The translations under genes and the position numbers were made by a program. Below are positions 18,259 to 27,578 of a DNA stretch of 64,000 nucleotides, piece by piece. The DNA lies in contig NZ_RCZG01000002.1 of NCBI RefSeq assembly GCF_006439015.1, positions 124,001-188,000 of the forward strand, written 5' to 3'. The DNA comes from Mycolicibacterium hodleri. Lineage in GTDB: Bacteria; Actinomycetota; Actinomycetes; Mycobacteriales; Mycobacteriaceae. The first letter of the stretch is position 1, and each line of letters starts with the position of its first letter. The notes beneath the pieces were generated by a model. That model worked only from the letters and a program-made list of their open reading frames with translations. It was not told where the DNA came from and ran no database searches.

Positions 18259-18272
18259 TAGAACGTGTTCTA
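18259..18272. promoter_or_regulatory. KstR-type operator, perfect consensus
   Basis: TAGAACGTGTTCTA fits TNNAACNNGTTNNA exactly. It sits 9 bases upstream of the start codon of the F420-type oxidoreductase, where a bound repressor would cover the promoter or the start of transcription. Confidence 0.65.
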
Positions 18273-18386
18273 GTCCTTGTGCGCAAGGTGGCCCCCTGCG
18301 CGGGCACGTCGTCACGTAGTGCGGATGGAATTTCGGGTAGTGCTCTACGCAAGCCGCGGGTGTTCTTCGGCAGGACAGTTCGATGC

Positions 18387-18911
18387 ATGAATTCCGATCG
18401 CTCGACAGGTAAGAAGCTCCGGGAGTGGGTGCGTCGCTATCTTCCGTGTGAGGTTGCGGGCACGACGTGCGAGATGAGTGGCGCTGCGATCGCCTACTCG
18501 GTCACCGGATCCGCTGCGATGGCAGCCGTCGTCGCGACCATCGGCGCCTCGGTGGGTTACTACGCCGCCGCCTACGTCGCCGCAGTGCGCAACGCCCTTC
18601 GCGCCGATCCCTCGTCGCACCGAATGTCTCGCGCGCTGAACGCGAACGGTCGGGCTCTGCGCAGCGTGGCGATCGAGTTCGGCCCCGCCGAAGTCATCGA
18701 CAGCCTGATCATCCGGCCGCTGGCCTTCTACGTCGGGCCGATCCTCTTCGGCGGCATGGTCGCCGGCTGGATCTTCGCCAAGCTGGTGGCCGACGTCGGC
18801 TTCTACCTGCTGGCGATCTTCTCCTACGAGCGGTTCAGCGGGCTGCTGGTGGTTCGCCCGAGATCCCTGGAGGTGAGTCATGAACCTGCAGCGTCGGTCG
18901 CAGCTGCGTAG
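18387..18911 (+). CDS. Membrane protein coupled to a PLP decarboxylase gene
   Basis: The protein is 174 aa with no family recognised. After a basic N-terminus (STGKKLREWVRRYLP) comes a small-residue-rich hydrophobic stretch with GAAIAYSVTGSAAMAAVVATIG and ASVGYYAAAYVAAV. A second hydrophobic part follows (FYVGPILFGGMVAGWIFAKLVADVGFYLLAIFSYERF). Its last 32 bases overlap the start of the downstream decarboxylase, so the two are translationally coupled. It may anchor or transport substrate or product for that enzyme (inference). The start is chosen at ATG 18387; a GTG 9 bases upstream is possible. Confidence 0.7.
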   Translation: MNSDRSTGKKLREWVRRYLPCEVAGTTCEMSGAAIAYSVTGSAAMAAVVATIGASVGYYAAAYVAAVRNALRADPSSHRMSRALNANGRALRSVAIEFGPAEVIDSLIIRPLAFYVGPILFGGMVAGWIFAKLVADVGFYLLAIFSYERFSGLLVVRPRSLEVSHEPAASVAAA

Positions 18912-20064
18912 GGAACTCCGGGCGCACGCCGGGCACTGGCGCGAGTTGGTCGCGGCGCACGGCACCCCTCTGCTGGTCCTCGATCCGTACCGGGTGGCCG
19001 CGCAGTACTCGCTACTCACGGAGCATCTCCGCGGCTTCCGTCTCCACTACGCGGTGAAGGCGCTTCCGCATCGCGCTGTGCTGACCGTGTTGGCCGCCAG
19101 CGGCAGCGGCTTCGACGTCGCCACCAGCGCCGAGGTGGATCTCGTCAGGCGGCTCGGCGTGCCGATGGAGCGCTGCATCTACACCCATCCCGTGAAGAAG
19201 CCAGCGGACATCGACCACGCCTACGCCAGCGGTATTCGCACATTCGTCGTCGACAACCCGGTCGAGGCGCAGAAGTTCGCCGGCCGAGACTCCGACATCG
19301 AGATCCTGGTGCGACTGGCGTTCCCGAATCCCGCGGCCAAATCGGACTTGTCGACCAAGTTCGGCACCGACCTCACCGAGGCGGAACTGCTCGTCAAACA
19401 CGTCGTCGCTGCGGGCGTCCGGTTCGCCGGATTCAGTTTCCACGTCGGCAGCCAGGGCTCGTCGGTGACGCCCTACCGCGACGCCCTCCGTGCGACGCTC
19501 GAGCTGACCAGACACGTCGAGCGGACGCTTGGGTTGCACGTGTCGACCATCGACGTCGGTGGCGGGTTCCCGGTGTCCTACCGAGACGACATGCCGTACA
19601 TCGGCGCGATCGGCGACGTCGTCGACGAGGTACTCGGACGTCACCGCGAGTACACGATGCTCGCCGAGCCGGGCCGATTCGTCGTCGCGGACTGCATGAC
19701 GTTGCTGACCAGTGTGGTTGGCAGTGCCACCAGGGCGGGGCGTACCTGGCACTACCTCGACGACGGCCTATACGGCAGCTACTCCAACGTCATGACCGAG
19801 GACGTACACCCGCCGATCCTCGCACTGAGTGAACTCGATGGCGACGGTGATGACGAGGACCTGGCACCCCCGCTGGAGCCCGTCACGTTGGCCGGACCCA
19901 CGTGCGACAGCGTCGACGTGGTCGCCGCCGACTACCCGATGCCGAGGCTGGCGGTCGGCGACGTCGTGGTGAGCCCGACGATGGGGGCGTACACGTCGGT
20001 GACGGCATCGCGGTTCAACGGAATCGCCGAGACGCCCATCGTCGTCGCGACGGACCGGGTGTGA
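18880..20064 (+). CDS. Fold-III PLP-dependent decarboxylase (ornithine/lysine/arginine type)
   Basis: This 394-aa alanine-racemase-fold decarboxylase resembles eukaryotic-type ornithine decarboxylase. The PLP lysine is in HYAVKALPH (about residue 58). The His-containing strand reads FSFHVGSQG, the phosphate-binding glycine loop is IDVGGGFPVSY, EPGR contacts the phosphate, and GPTCDSVDVV has the Cys supplied from the partner subunit of the dimer. The specificity-helix region cannot fix the amino acid. It probably makes a diamine such as putrescine or cadaverine. GGAGG lies 6 bases before the ATG, inside the upstream membrane gene. Confidence 0.87.
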   Translation: MNLQRRSQLRRELRAHAGHWRELVAAHGTPLLVLDPYRVAAQYSLLTEHLRGFRLHYAVKALPHRAVLTVLAASGSGFDVATSAEVDLVRRLGVPMERCIYTHPVKKPADIDHAYASGIRTFVVDNPVEAQKFAGRDSDIEILVRLAFPNPAAKSDLSTKFGTDLTEAELLVKHVVAAGVRFAGFSFHVGSQGSSVTPYRDALRATLELTRHVERTLGLHVSTIDVGGGFPVSYRDDMPYIGAIGDVVDEVLGRHREYTMLAEPGRFVVADCMTLLTSVVGSATRAGRTWHYLDDGLYGSYSNVMTEDVHPPILALSELDGDGDDEDLAPPLEPVTLAGPTCDSVDVVAADYPMPRLAVGDVVVSPTMGAYTSVTASRFNGIAETPIVVATDRV

Positions 20065-20132
20065 CGCCGTGGTTGAAATCTGACGGATCGTTACCCGTGA
20101 CGCCGGCCTCCGCGGTTGTTGAGATGACGCTC

Positions 20133-21263
20133 ATGACGACCGAACGCATCGCCGACCACGTCAAGTTCGCCTACTGGGTGCCCAATGTCAGCGGCGGGCT
20201 GGTAACCAGCGACATCGAGCAGCGAACCGACTGGAACTACGAATACAACAAGAAGCTCGCACAGACCGCCGAGAACAACGGCTTCGAGTACGCGCTGTCC
20301 CAGGTCCGCTATGAAGCCAGTTACGGCGCCGAGTACCAGCACGAGTCGACGAGCTTCAGCCTCGCCCTGTTACTGGCTACCGAGCGACTGAAGGTGATCG
20401 CCGCCGTCCACCCGGGGCTGTGGCAGCCCGCCGTGCTCGCGAAACTCGGCGCGACGGCGGATCACCTGAGCAACGGTCGGTTCGCCGTCAACGTGGTCTC
20501 CGGCTGGTTCAAGGACGAGTTCACCCACCTCGGCGAGCCGTGGCTCGAACACGACGAGCGGTACCGCCGCAGTGCCGAGTTCCTCCAGGTGCTGCGCAAG
20601 ATCTGGACTGAGGACGACGTTGACTTCCGCGGCGACTTCTACCGCATCCACGACTTCACGCTGAAGCCCAAGCCACTCAACACGCCCGAGCGGCCCAACC
20701 CCGAGATCTTCCAGGGGGGTAACTCGACGGCCGCGCGCCGCAACGGCGGTCTGTATTCCGACTGGTACTTCTCCAACGGCAAGGACTTCGAGGGCATCAC
20801 CGAGCAGGTCGTGGACGTGCGCGAACACGCCCGCACCGTCGGCCGCGAGGTCAAGGTCGGCCTGAACGGCTTCATCATCGCGAGGGACACCGAGAAGGAA
20901 GCGAAGGACACCCTCCGCGAGATCATCGAGAAGGCCAACAAGCCCGCCGTCGAAGGCTTCCGGGGCGCCGTCCAGCAGGCGGGCAACTCCACGGGTGACA
21001 AGAAGGGCATGTGGGCGGACTCGAGCTTCGAGGACCTCGTGCAGTACAACGACGGCTTCCGCACGCAGCTGATCGGCACGCCCGAGCAGATCGCGGAACG
21101 CATCGCCAACTACCGCAAGCGGGGCGTGGATCTCATCCTCGGTGGCTTCCTCCACTTCCAGGAGGAGATCGAGTACTTCGGTGCGAACGTACTGCCCCTG
21201 GTGCGCGAAATCGAGCAGTCCGAAGCGGATTCGCGCGAGCGGCCGGTGTTGGTTTCGGCCTGA
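20133..21263 (+). CDS. sfnG: FMNH2-dependent dimethylsulfone monooxygenase-like (SfnG)
   Basis: This luciferase-like two-component monooxygenase is 376 aa. The sequence from MTTERIADHVKFAYWVP through NVSGGLVTSDIEQRTDW, YALSQVRYEASYGAEYQHES, VIAAVHPGLWQPAVLAKLGA and FAVNVVSGWFKDEF follows SfnG closely. SfnG cleaves dimethylsulfone to methanesulfinate using reduced FMN, for sulfur scavenging. No flavin reductase or sulfonate operon lies beside it, so the substrate is inferred from similarity. Two in-frame ATGs (20124, 20133) are possible; the second gives the usual N-terminus. It begins 68 bases after the decarboxylase. Confidence 0.85.
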   Translation: MTTERIADHVKFAYWVPNVSGGLVTSDIEQRTDWNYEYNKKLAQTAENNGFEYALSQVRYEASYGAEYQHESTSFSLALLLATERLKVIAAVHPGLWQPAVLAKLGATADHLSNGRFAVNVVSGWFKDEFTHLGEPWLEHDERYRRSAEFLQVLRKIWTEDDVDFRGDFYRIHDFTLKPKPLNTPERPNPEIFQGGNSTAARRNGGLYSDWYFSNGKDFEGITEQVVDVREHARTVGREVKVGLNGFIIARDTEKEAKDTLREIIEKANKPAVEGFRGAVQQAGNSTGDKKGMWADSSFEDLVQYNDGFRTQLIGTPEQIAERIANYRKRGVDLILGGFLHFQEEIEYFGANVLPLVREIEQSEADSRERPVLVSA

Positions 21264-21377
21264 GCGTGGCATGTTTGCTCGACGGCGGACTGAGGGCCGG
21301 TGCCTCGCGCACGCGGATCGACTCCACGGGTCAGTGCGCTAGCGTGGGTGATCGAATCGCCCATCACAGGAGGGGAC

Positions 21378-22190
21378 ATGTCGTATCCATCCGGTCCATC
21401 CGGTCAGTCCGGTAACTCCGGATACCCGTCCGGACCGCCGGCGACGCAGTACAGCGCGCCCACCCAGCAGTTCGGCCCGTCGTCGGAGGCTGCCCCGGCA
21501 GGACCCAGCAAGATTCCGCAATATCTGGACATTGCGGTCGCGGCGCTCGGGTTGCTCGCCTACCTGACCACGTTCGCGCTGGACAGCGGAACCACCATCG
21601 GCCCGATCGCCGCCATTCTGGCCGGCCTCCTGGCGGGCGTCGGCCTGGTGCCCAAGCAGAAGAGCCACTTCGGCGTAGTGGCCGTTCTGGCCGCTCTCGG
21701 GTTCCTGCTGATCCTGTCCGACGTGATCACCGTAGGTGCAGGCAATGCAGATTGGCCCTGGTACCTGCTGATCGTCCTCGCATTGCTGCAGGTGATCGCC
21801 GCGGTCGCCGGGTTGCTCATGGACGCCGGTGTCATCACCGCGCCGGTGCCGAAGCCGAAGTACGAGCAGCCGAACCCCTACGGCCAGTACGGTGCGCCGG
21901 GGCCCTATTACGGTCAGCCGCAGCACGGCGGACCGACGCATCAGCAGGGTCCGCCGCAACGCACCGGCTACCCGCCGCAGCAGTACGGCGGTTACCAGGG
22001 TGGTCCGTCGACCGGTGGGTTCGGTCCCCAGCCTGGGCCGCAGCCGGAGAGCGGTCCGCCGACGCCTCCGACGGGCTTCCCGGCCTTCGGGTCGCCGCAG
22101 AGTTCCAGCGGGTCGCAGCCGACGCAGTCGTTCGAAACGCAGCAACCCCAGCCGCAGGCTGCGCCGCAATCGGCCCCGCCCCCGTCATAA
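21378..22190 (+). CDS. DUF5336-type membrane protein (Rv0954-like)
   Basis: The protein is 270 aa. A Pro/Ser/Gly-rich N-terminal tail (MSYPSGPSGQSG) leads into four hydrophobic segments (YLDIAVAALGLLAYLTTFAL, IAAILAGLLAGVGLVP, FGVVAVLAALGFLLILSDVI, LLIVLALLQVIAAVAGLLM). A long Pro/Gln/Tyr-rich C-terminal tail (PNPYGQYGAPGPYYGQ and similar repeats) follows. Rv0954 has been linked to the mycobacterial division complex. AGGAGG precedes the ATG by 5 bases. It is followed by perM, as in M. tuberculosis. Confidence 0.88.
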   Translation: MSYPSGPSGQSGNSGYPSGPPATQYSAPTQQFGPSSEAAPAGPSKIPQYLDIAVAALGLLAYLTTFALDSGTTIGPIAAILAGLLAGVGLVPKQKSHFGVVAVLAALGFLLILSDVITVGAGNADWPWYLLIVLALLQVIAAVAGLLMDAGVITAPVPKPKYEQPNPYGQYGAPGPYYGQPQHGGPTHQQGPPQRTGYPPQQYGGYQGGPSTGGFGPQPGPQPESGPPTPPTGFPAFGSPQSSSGSQPTQSFETQQPQPQAAPQSAPPPS

Positions 22191-22251
22191 TCTCTAGCGG
22201 CGCGCACGCATTCCTGGCACGCCCGAGATTGTGCGAGGAGCGACCCAGCTA

Positions 22252-23724
22252 GTGGACAACCGGCCAGTCGGCACACGCCAGGCGCGCGACCTGCTCAGGG
22301 TTGCGTTCGGGCCGTCGGTCATCGCGTTGGTCGTCATCGCGGCAGTGGTGTTGGTGCAGCTGGTGATCGCCAACAGCGACATGACTGGCGCGTTCGGCGC
22401 AATTGCGAGCATGTGGCTGGGCGTGCACCAGGTACCGGTGTCCATCGGTGGTGCCGAACTTGGCGCCTTGCCGCTGTTGCCGATGCTCCTGATGGTGTTT
22501 GGGACTGCCCGCACCACCGCGGCCGCCACCAAGGCGGGTACGTCGTGGTTCGTCATCCGGTGGATCGTGGCATCGGCGCTCGGTGGCCCCCTGCTGATCG
22601 CCGCGATCGCGCTGGCCGTGATCCACGATGCGTCGTCGGTCCTGAAGGAACTGCAGACGCCGAGCGCGACGCTCGCGTTCGGCTCCGTACTGGCGGTGCA
22701 CTTCGCCGGAGCCGTCATCGGGGTCGGCATCCGGGTGGCCCGACGGCTGCGAACGATTCCTCAGGTGCCCGCATGGCTGCCCGACGCCTTCCGGGCGGCA
22801 TCGACCGGGGTGCTGGCGCTGTTCGGGCTATCCGGCGTGATCGCCGCAGGGTCGATGGTCGTGCACTGGGGCACCATGGACACCCTGTTCGGGATCACCG
22901 ATTCGGCGTTCGGGCAACTGAGCCTGACGCTGTTGTCGATGCTCTACATTCCCAACGTGATCGTCGGCACCGCCGCGGTCGCCGTCGGGTCGAGTGCCCA
23001 CATCGGGCTTGCCACATTCAGTTCGTTCACCGTGCTGGGTGGCGATGTGCCCGCCCTGCCCGTCCTCGCCGCGGTGCCCAGCCCTCCGTTGGGGCCGATC
23101 TGGGTGGCCCTGCTGATCGCAGCGGCCGCGTCGGCCGTTGCCGTCGGTCAGCAGTGTGCGAGACGGGCGGTGCCACTGCCGGAGGCGGCAGGCAAGTTGT
23201 TCGTCGCCTCGGTGATCGCCGCCGTGGTGATGGCATTGCTCGGCCACGCCGGCGGCGGGCGGCTCGGAAACTTCGGTGACGTCGGCGTCGACCAGACCAC
23301 CTTCGGTCCTGCGGTGTTCCTGTGGTTCGTGATGATCGGCGGCCTGACGGTCGTGATGAGCGGCGGCATCGCCCGCCGACCCAAGGCCCGCTCCGCCCCC
23401 GCAGCAGCGCCGGAACGGGCACCGGAGCCCGAGCCCGAGCCGGTGCCTGCCGCCGAGGAATCCGCGCCGGACGCGGAAGGAGTCGAGTATGGCGCCGACG
23501 TGGACGACGAGATCGCCGACGAGATCGTCGCCGAGATCGTCGACGACGAACCCGAGGAGCCCCAGCTCACCGTCCAGCCCGCGGCGCGCCCCGCCCCCGT
23601 CCGGATGCCGCCGCGGGACGTGTTCGACTTAGACGACGACCCCGAGGCGCACTTCTTCACCGACGATGACCAATTGATCGAGGAAGACCACACCAGCGAC
23701 GAGCCGCGGCGTTCCTCCGATTAG
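22252..23724 (+). CDS. perM: PerM-like integral membrane protein (Rv0955, DUF6350)
   Basis: The protein is about 490 aa, with roughly ten transmembrane segments between residues 20 and 375 (for example [18 protein letters not shown] and [16 protein letters not shown]). A long acidic, Pro-rich cytoplasmic tail rich in EP, DDE and ADE follows. It is homologous to Rv0955/PerM, which in M. tuberculosis supports division (FtsB stability) and chronic-phase persistence. The GTG at 22252 is preferred because AGGAG lies upstream; a GTG at 22231 has no such signal. Its stop codon overlaps the purN promoter. Confidence 0.88.
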   Translation: MDNRPVGTRQARDLLRVAFGPSVIALVVIAAVVLVQLVIANSDMTGAFGAIASMWLGVHQVPVSIGGAELGALPLLPMLLMVFGTARTTAAATKAGTSWFVIRWIVASALGGPLLIAAIALAVIHDASSVLKELQTPSATLAFGSVLAVHFAGAVIGVGIRVARRLRTIPQVPAWLPDAFRAASTGVLALFGLSGVIAAGSMVVHWGTMDTLFGITDSAFGQLSLTLLSMLYIPNVIVGTAAVAVGSSAHIGLATFSSFTVLGGDVPALPVLAAVPSPPLGPIWVALLIAAAASAVAVGQQCARRAVPLPEAAGKLFVASVIAAVVMALLGHAGGGRLGNFGDVGVDQTTFGPAVFLWFVMIGGLTVVMSGGIARRPKARSAPAAAPERAPEPEPEPVPAAEESAPDAEGVEYGADVDDEIADEIVAEIVDDEPEEPQLTVQPAARPAPVRMPPRDVFDLDDDPEAHFFTDDDQLIEEDHTSDEPRRSSD

Positions 23725-23727
23725 GCT
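23722..23727 (+). promoter_or_regulatory. -10 box of a leaderless purN promoter (TAGGCT)
   Basis: TAGGCT ends 7 bases before the GTG of purN and includes the TAG stop codon of perM. No ribosome-binding site is visible before purN, so leaderless initiation is likely. Confidence 0.45.
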
Positions 23728-23734
23728 GCATCGC

Positions 23735-24364
23735 GTGCAGCCCCCGCTTCATGTCCCCGCCAGCACGCCGGCACGGCTGGTCGTTCTCGCATCGGGGACG
23801 GGTTCACTGCTCGAATCGGTACTGGAGGCCGCCGTCGGCGACTACCCGGCGCGCGTGGTGGCGGTAGGGACCGATCGTGACTGCCGGGCACTGGAGATCG
23901 CCGAGGCCGCCTCACTTCCCGTGTACACGGTCCGACTCGGTGAGCATCCCGACCGGCAGGCCTGGGACACGGCGATCACCGAGGCGACGGCGGCGCACCA
24001 GCCCGACCTCGTCGTGTCCGCAGGCTTCATGAAGATCCTTGGACCGCAATTCCTTTCGCGCTTTCTCGGGCGGGTGGTCAATACGCATCCGGCGCTGCTG
24101 CCGGCCTTCCCCGGGCCGCACGCGGTGCCCGATTCGCTGGCCTACGGCGTCCGGGTGACCGGATGTACGGTGCACCTGGTCGACGCGGGGATGGACACCG
24201 GCCCGATCCTGGCGCAGGAGGCAGTTCCGGTGCTCGACGACGACGACGAGGTCGCCCTGCACGAGCGGATCAAGGTCGTCGAGCGGCGACTGCTGGTGGA
24301 AGTACTTGCCGCGATGGCAACTCGCGGTGTGACGTGGACGGGACGAAAGGCAGCAATCGGATGA
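23735..24364 (+). CDS. purN: Phosphoribosylglycinamide formyltransferase
   Basis: Transfers a formyl group from 10-formyl-THF to GAR in purine synthesis; cytoplasmic, 209 aa. Motifs are [18 protein letters not shown] (phosphoribosyl loop), [10 protein letters not shown], the catalytic Asn and His in [12 protein letters not shown], and the Asp in [12 protein letters not shown]. The GTG start aligns with M. tuberculosis PurN. The stop codon overlaps the purH ATG (ATGA). Confidence 0.96.
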   Translation: MQPPLHVPASTPARLVVLASGTGSLLESVLEAAVGDYPARVVAVGTDRDCRALEIAEAASLPVYTVRLGEHPDRQAWDTAITEATAAHQPDLVVSAGFMKILGPQFLSRFLGRVVNTHPALLPAFPGPHAVPDSLAYGVRVTGCTVHLVDAGMDTGPILAQEAVPVLDDDDEVALHERIKVVERRLLVEVLAAMATRGVTWTGRKAAIG

Positions 24365-25932
24365 GTACGGACGACGGCAGGCGGGCGATCCGGCGCGCGT
24401 TGATCAGCGTGTACGACAAGACGGGGCTCGCCGACCTGGCGCGGGGTCTGCACGAGGCCGGCGTAGCGATCGTGTCCACCGGGTCCACTGCGAAAACGAT
24501 TGCTGCCAGCGGTGTTCCGGTGACGCCGGTCGAGGACGTCACGGGTTTCCCCGAGGTGCTCGACGGTCGTGTGAAGACCCTGCACCCGCGGGTTCACGCC
24601 GGACTGCTGGCCGACACCCGCAAGGCCGAACACCTCGCCGCACTGGACGAGCTCGGCGTCGCGGCCTTCGAGCTGGTGGTGGTCAACCTGTACCCGTTCA
24701 CCGAGACCGTCGAGTCGGGTGCCAGCGAGGACGAGTGCGTCGAGCAGATCGACATCGGTGGTCCATCGATGGTACGGGCGGCCGCAAAGAATCACCCCAG
24801 CGTCGCCGTGGTCGTCGAGCCGCTCGGTTACGACGGCGTTCTCGCCGCGGTGAGGGCAGGCGGGTTCACTCTCGCGGAGCGGAAGCGGCTGGCGTCCTTG
24901 GCGTTTCGGCACACCGCCGAGTACGACGTAGCCGTCGCCGGGTGGATGGGTTCGACCTTGGCGCCCGAGGCCGGCGATCCGTCCGCACCCGAGTGGTTCG
25001 GCGGGACGTGGAAGCGGGCCGCGGTGCTGCGTTACGGCGAGAACCCCCATCAGCGGGCGGCGCTTTATCGCGACGACTCGTCGTGGCCGGGGCTGGCGCA
25101 GGCGGAGCAACTGCACGGCAAGGAGATGTCGTACAACAACTACACCGACGCCGATGCCGCCTGGCGCGCCGCGTTCGACTACGAGCAGACGTGCGTGGCG
25201 ATCATCAAGCACGCCAACCCGTGTGGCATCGCGGTGTCGTCGGTGTCGGTGGCCGAGGCCCACCGCAAGGCGCACGAGTGCGATCCGCTCAGCGCGTTCG
25301 GCGGCGTCATCGCGGCCAACACGGCAGTGAGCGTCGAGATGGCCGAGACGGTTGCAGACATCTTCACCGAAGTGATCATCGCGCCTGCCTACGACCCGGG
25401 AGCGGTAGAGATCCTGGCCCGCAAGAAGAACGTGCGTGTGCTGGTGGCGTCGGAGCCGACGATCGGCGGCACCGAATTCCGTCAGGTCAGCGGCGGCCTG
25501 CTCGTGCAGCAGCGCGACGCGCTCGATGCCACGGGCGACGATCCCGCCACCTGGACGCTGGCCACCGGCACGCCCGCTGACCCCGACACCCTCGCGGATC
25601 TGGTGTTCGCCTGGCGTGCGGTTCGCGCCGTGAAGTCGAACGCGATCGTCGTCGCCAAGGACGGGGCGACCGTCGGTGTGGGAATGGGCCAGGTCAACCG
25701 GGTCGACGCGGCCAAGCTGGCCGTCGAGCGCGCGGGCGATCGGGTCAAGGGTGCCGTCGCGTCGTCGGATGCGTTCTTCCCGTTCCCCGATGGGCTCGAG
25801 GTGCTCACCGCCGCGGGCGTGAAGGCCATCGTCCATCCCGGCGGGTCGATGCGCGACGACCTGGTGACTCAGGCCGCCGAGGCGGCCGGCATCGCGCTGT
25901 ATCTGACTGGCGCGCGGCATTTCGCGCACTGA
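24361..25932 (+). CDS. purH: AICAR formyltransferase / IMP cyclohydrolase
   Basis: This bifunctional 523-aa enzyme performs the last two steps of IMP synthesis. The N-terminal MGS-like cyclohydrolase domain carries [20 protein letters not shown] and [16 protein letters not shown]. The C-terminal transformylase carries [17 protein letters not shown] with the catalytic Lys-His, and [10 protein letters not shown]. The ATG overlaps the purN stop by 4 bases, as in Rv0956-Rv0957. A palindrome follows the gene. Confidence 0.97.
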   Translation: MSTDDGRRAIRRALISVYDKTGLADLARGLHEAGVAIVSTGSTAKTIAASGVPVTPVEDVTGFPEVLDGRVKTLHPRVHAGLLADTRKAEHLAALDELGVAAFELVVVNLYPFTETVESGASEDECVEQIDIGGPSMVRAAAKNHPSVAVVVEPLGYDGVLAAVRAGGFTLAERKRLASLAFRHTAEYDVAVAGWMGSTLAPEAGDPSAPEWFGGTWKRAAVLRYGENPHQRAALYRDDSSWPGLAQAEQLHGKEMSYNNYTDADAAWRAAFDYEQTCVAIIKHANPCGIAVSSVSVAEAHRKAHECDPLSAFGGVIAANTAVSVEMAETVADIFTEVIIAPAYDPGAVEILARKKNVRVLVASEPTIGGTEFRQVSGGLLVQQRDALDATGDDPATWTLATGTPADPDTLADLVFAWRAVRAVKSNAIVVAKDGATVGVGMGQVNRVDAAKLAVERAGDRVKGAVASSDAFFPFPDGLEVLTAAGVKAIVHPGGSMRDDLVTQAAEAAGIALYLTGARHFAH

Positions 25933-25944
25933 CCCGTCCGCGAC

Positions 25945-25993
25945 TGGCCAGTTGTCCTACGCGAAACGCTCGCAAACGTATGACAGCTGGCCA
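25945..25993. terminator. Palindrome after purH
   Basis: Arms 25945-25961 and 25977-25993 pair at 15 of 17 positions with a 15-base loop, followed by CTCACC. It lies 12 bases after the purH stop and before the next promoter on the same strand, so it probably acts as a terminator. There is no T-run. Confidence 0.5.
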
Positions 25994-26066
25994 CTCACCG
26001 CGCCGCGTCACGACGTCGTAATTTCGCTCTAAGCAGGTAGCGGCTGCCTGTCGACGCGAACAGTCG

Positions 26067-26072
26067 TAGCGT
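26067..26072 (+). promoter_or_regulatory. -10 box of a leaderless promoter (TAGCGT)
   Basis: TAGCGT ends 6 bases before the GTG at 26079. The nearby GGAG is only 2 bases from the start, too close for ribosome binding, so leaderless initiation fits better. Confidence 0.45.
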
Positions 26073-26078
26073 GGAGTA

Positions 26079-27461
26079 GTGACATCACCTAACGATCTGC
26101 CCCGTACCCTCGGCGAGCTGCGCGCCTCCGGGCACCGCGAGCGGGGCGTGAAGGCTGAAATCCGGGAGAACCTGCTGGCCGCGCTCGGCGAGGGCCGTGA
26201 CGTGTGGACCGGCATCCTCGGCTTCGAGGACACCGTCATCCCGCAGCTGGAGCGGGCCCTGATCGCCGAACACGACGTCGTGCTCCTCGGCGAACGTGGT
26301 CAGGGCAAGACTCGGCTGCTGCGGTCGCTGACGAATCTGCTCGATGAGTGGACGCCCGTGATCGAAGGATCCGAGCTGCACGAGCACCCGTACACGCCGA
26401 TCACGCCCGAGTCGATCCGACGTGCGGCCGCCTCCGGTGACGACCTGCCCATCACCTGGCTGCACCGCAGCGAGCGGTACACCGAGAAGCTCGCCACTCC
26501 CGACACCAGCGTCGCCGACCTCGTGGGTGACATCGACCCGATCAAGGTGGCAGAGGGCCGCAGCCTCGGTGATCCCGAGACCATCGCTTTCGGCCTGATT
26601 CCACGGGCGCACCGCGGCATCGTCGCGATCAACGAGCTGCCCGACCTCGCCGAGCGCATCCAGGTGTCGATGCTCAACGTGATGGAGGAGCGCGACATCC
26701 AGGTGCGCGGCTACACGCTGCGGCTCCCGCTCGACGTCCTCGTCGTGGCCAGCGCCAACCCCGAGGACTACACCAACCGCGGCCGCATCATCACGCCGCT
26801 CAAGGACCGGTTCGGCGCCGAGATCCGCACGCACTACCCGCTGGCGCTCGAGGCCGAGGTGGGCGTCATCAAGCAGGAGTCCCACCTGCCTGCGGCGGTA
26901 CCCGACTACCTGCTGCAGATCCTGGCACGCTTCGCCCGCGCGCTGCGTGAGTCGCAGTCGGTCGACCAGCGCTCCGGGGTATCGGCGCGGTTCGCGATCG
27001 CCGCGGCCGAAACCGTCGCCGCCGCCGCCACCCACCGCTCCGCCATCCTCGGCGAGCAGGATCCCGTCGCGCGGGTGGTCGATCTGGGCACCATCATCGA
27101 CGTGCTGCGGGGCAAGCTCGAGTTCGAGTCCGGTGAGGAGGGACGCGAACAGGCGGTGCTCGAACACCTGTTGCGACGCGCGACGGCCGATACGGCGCAA
27201 CGGCTGCTCGGCGGTCTCGACGTAGGGCCGCTGGTGACCGCGGTCGAGGGGGGCGCCCCGGTGACGACGGGTGAGCGCGTCTCGGCAAAGGACGTGCTGG
27301 CCGCGTTGCCGGATCTGCCGGTGGTCGACGCCGTCGCGGAACGACTCGGCGCGCAGACCGACGGCGAGCGCGCCGCGGCTCTGGAGTTGGCGCTTGAGGC
27401 GCTGTATCTGGCCAAGCGCATCGACAAGGTGTCCGGCGAAGGTGAAACGATCTATGGCTGA
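26079..27461 (+). CDS. MoxR/magnesium-chelatase-type AAA+ ATPase (Rv0958-like)
   Basis: The protein is 460 aa. Walker A GERGQGKTRLL is near residues 71-80, Walker B is IVAINELPDL (family ELPD), sensor 1 is VVASANPEDYTNRGRI and the arginine-finger region is TPLKDRFGAEIRTHYP. Such ATPases pair with VWA-domain proteins, and here the VWA gene follows directly. The pair resembles a ChlI/ChlD or MoxR/VWA chaperone-like remodelling machine. The client is unknown; true Mg-chelatase function is unlikely in a mycobacterium. Confidence 0.88.
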   Translation: MTSPNDLPRTLGELRASGHRERGVKAEIRENLLAALGEGRDVWTGILGFEDTVIPQLERALIAEHDVVLLGERGQGKTRLLRSLTNLLDEWTPVIEGSELHEHPYTPITPESIRRAAASGDDLPITWLHRSERYTEKLATPDTSVADLVGDIDPIKVAEGRSLGDPETIAFGLIPRAHRGIVAINELPDLAERIQVSMLNVMEERDIQVRGYTLRLPLDVLVVASANPEDYTNRGRIITPLKDRFGAEIRTHYPLALEAEVGVIKQESHLPAAVPDYLLQILARFARALRESQSVDQRSGVSARFAIAAAETVAAAATHRSAILGEQDPVARVVDLGTIIDVLRGKLEFESGEEGREQAVLEHLLRRATADTAQRLLGGLDVGPLVTAVEGGAPVTTGERVSAKDVLAALPDLPVVDAVAERLGAQTDGERAAALELALEALYLAKRIDKVSGEGETIYG

Positions 27462-27463
27462 CC

Positions 27464-27578
27464 GCCGTACGACGATCAAGCAGCGAGGAACGAGTTGCGT
27501 TGAGGAGTGCGGCCATGATTGAGAGCCGTACGACGATCAAGCAGCGAGGGACGAGTTGCGTTGAGGAGTGCGGCCATG
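27464..27578 (+). repeat. Tandem duplication of a 54-base segment including RBS and start codon
   Basis: Copies 27464-27517 and 27525-27578 differ at one base and are offset by 61 bases. Each contains GCGAGGRACGAG, TTGAGGAGTGC and a terminal ATG. The second ATG (27576) starts the VWA gene. The first (27515) opens a 22-codon frame ending at 27583, overlapping the VWA start. The duplication lies in the gap between two coupled genes. Confidence 0.9.
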
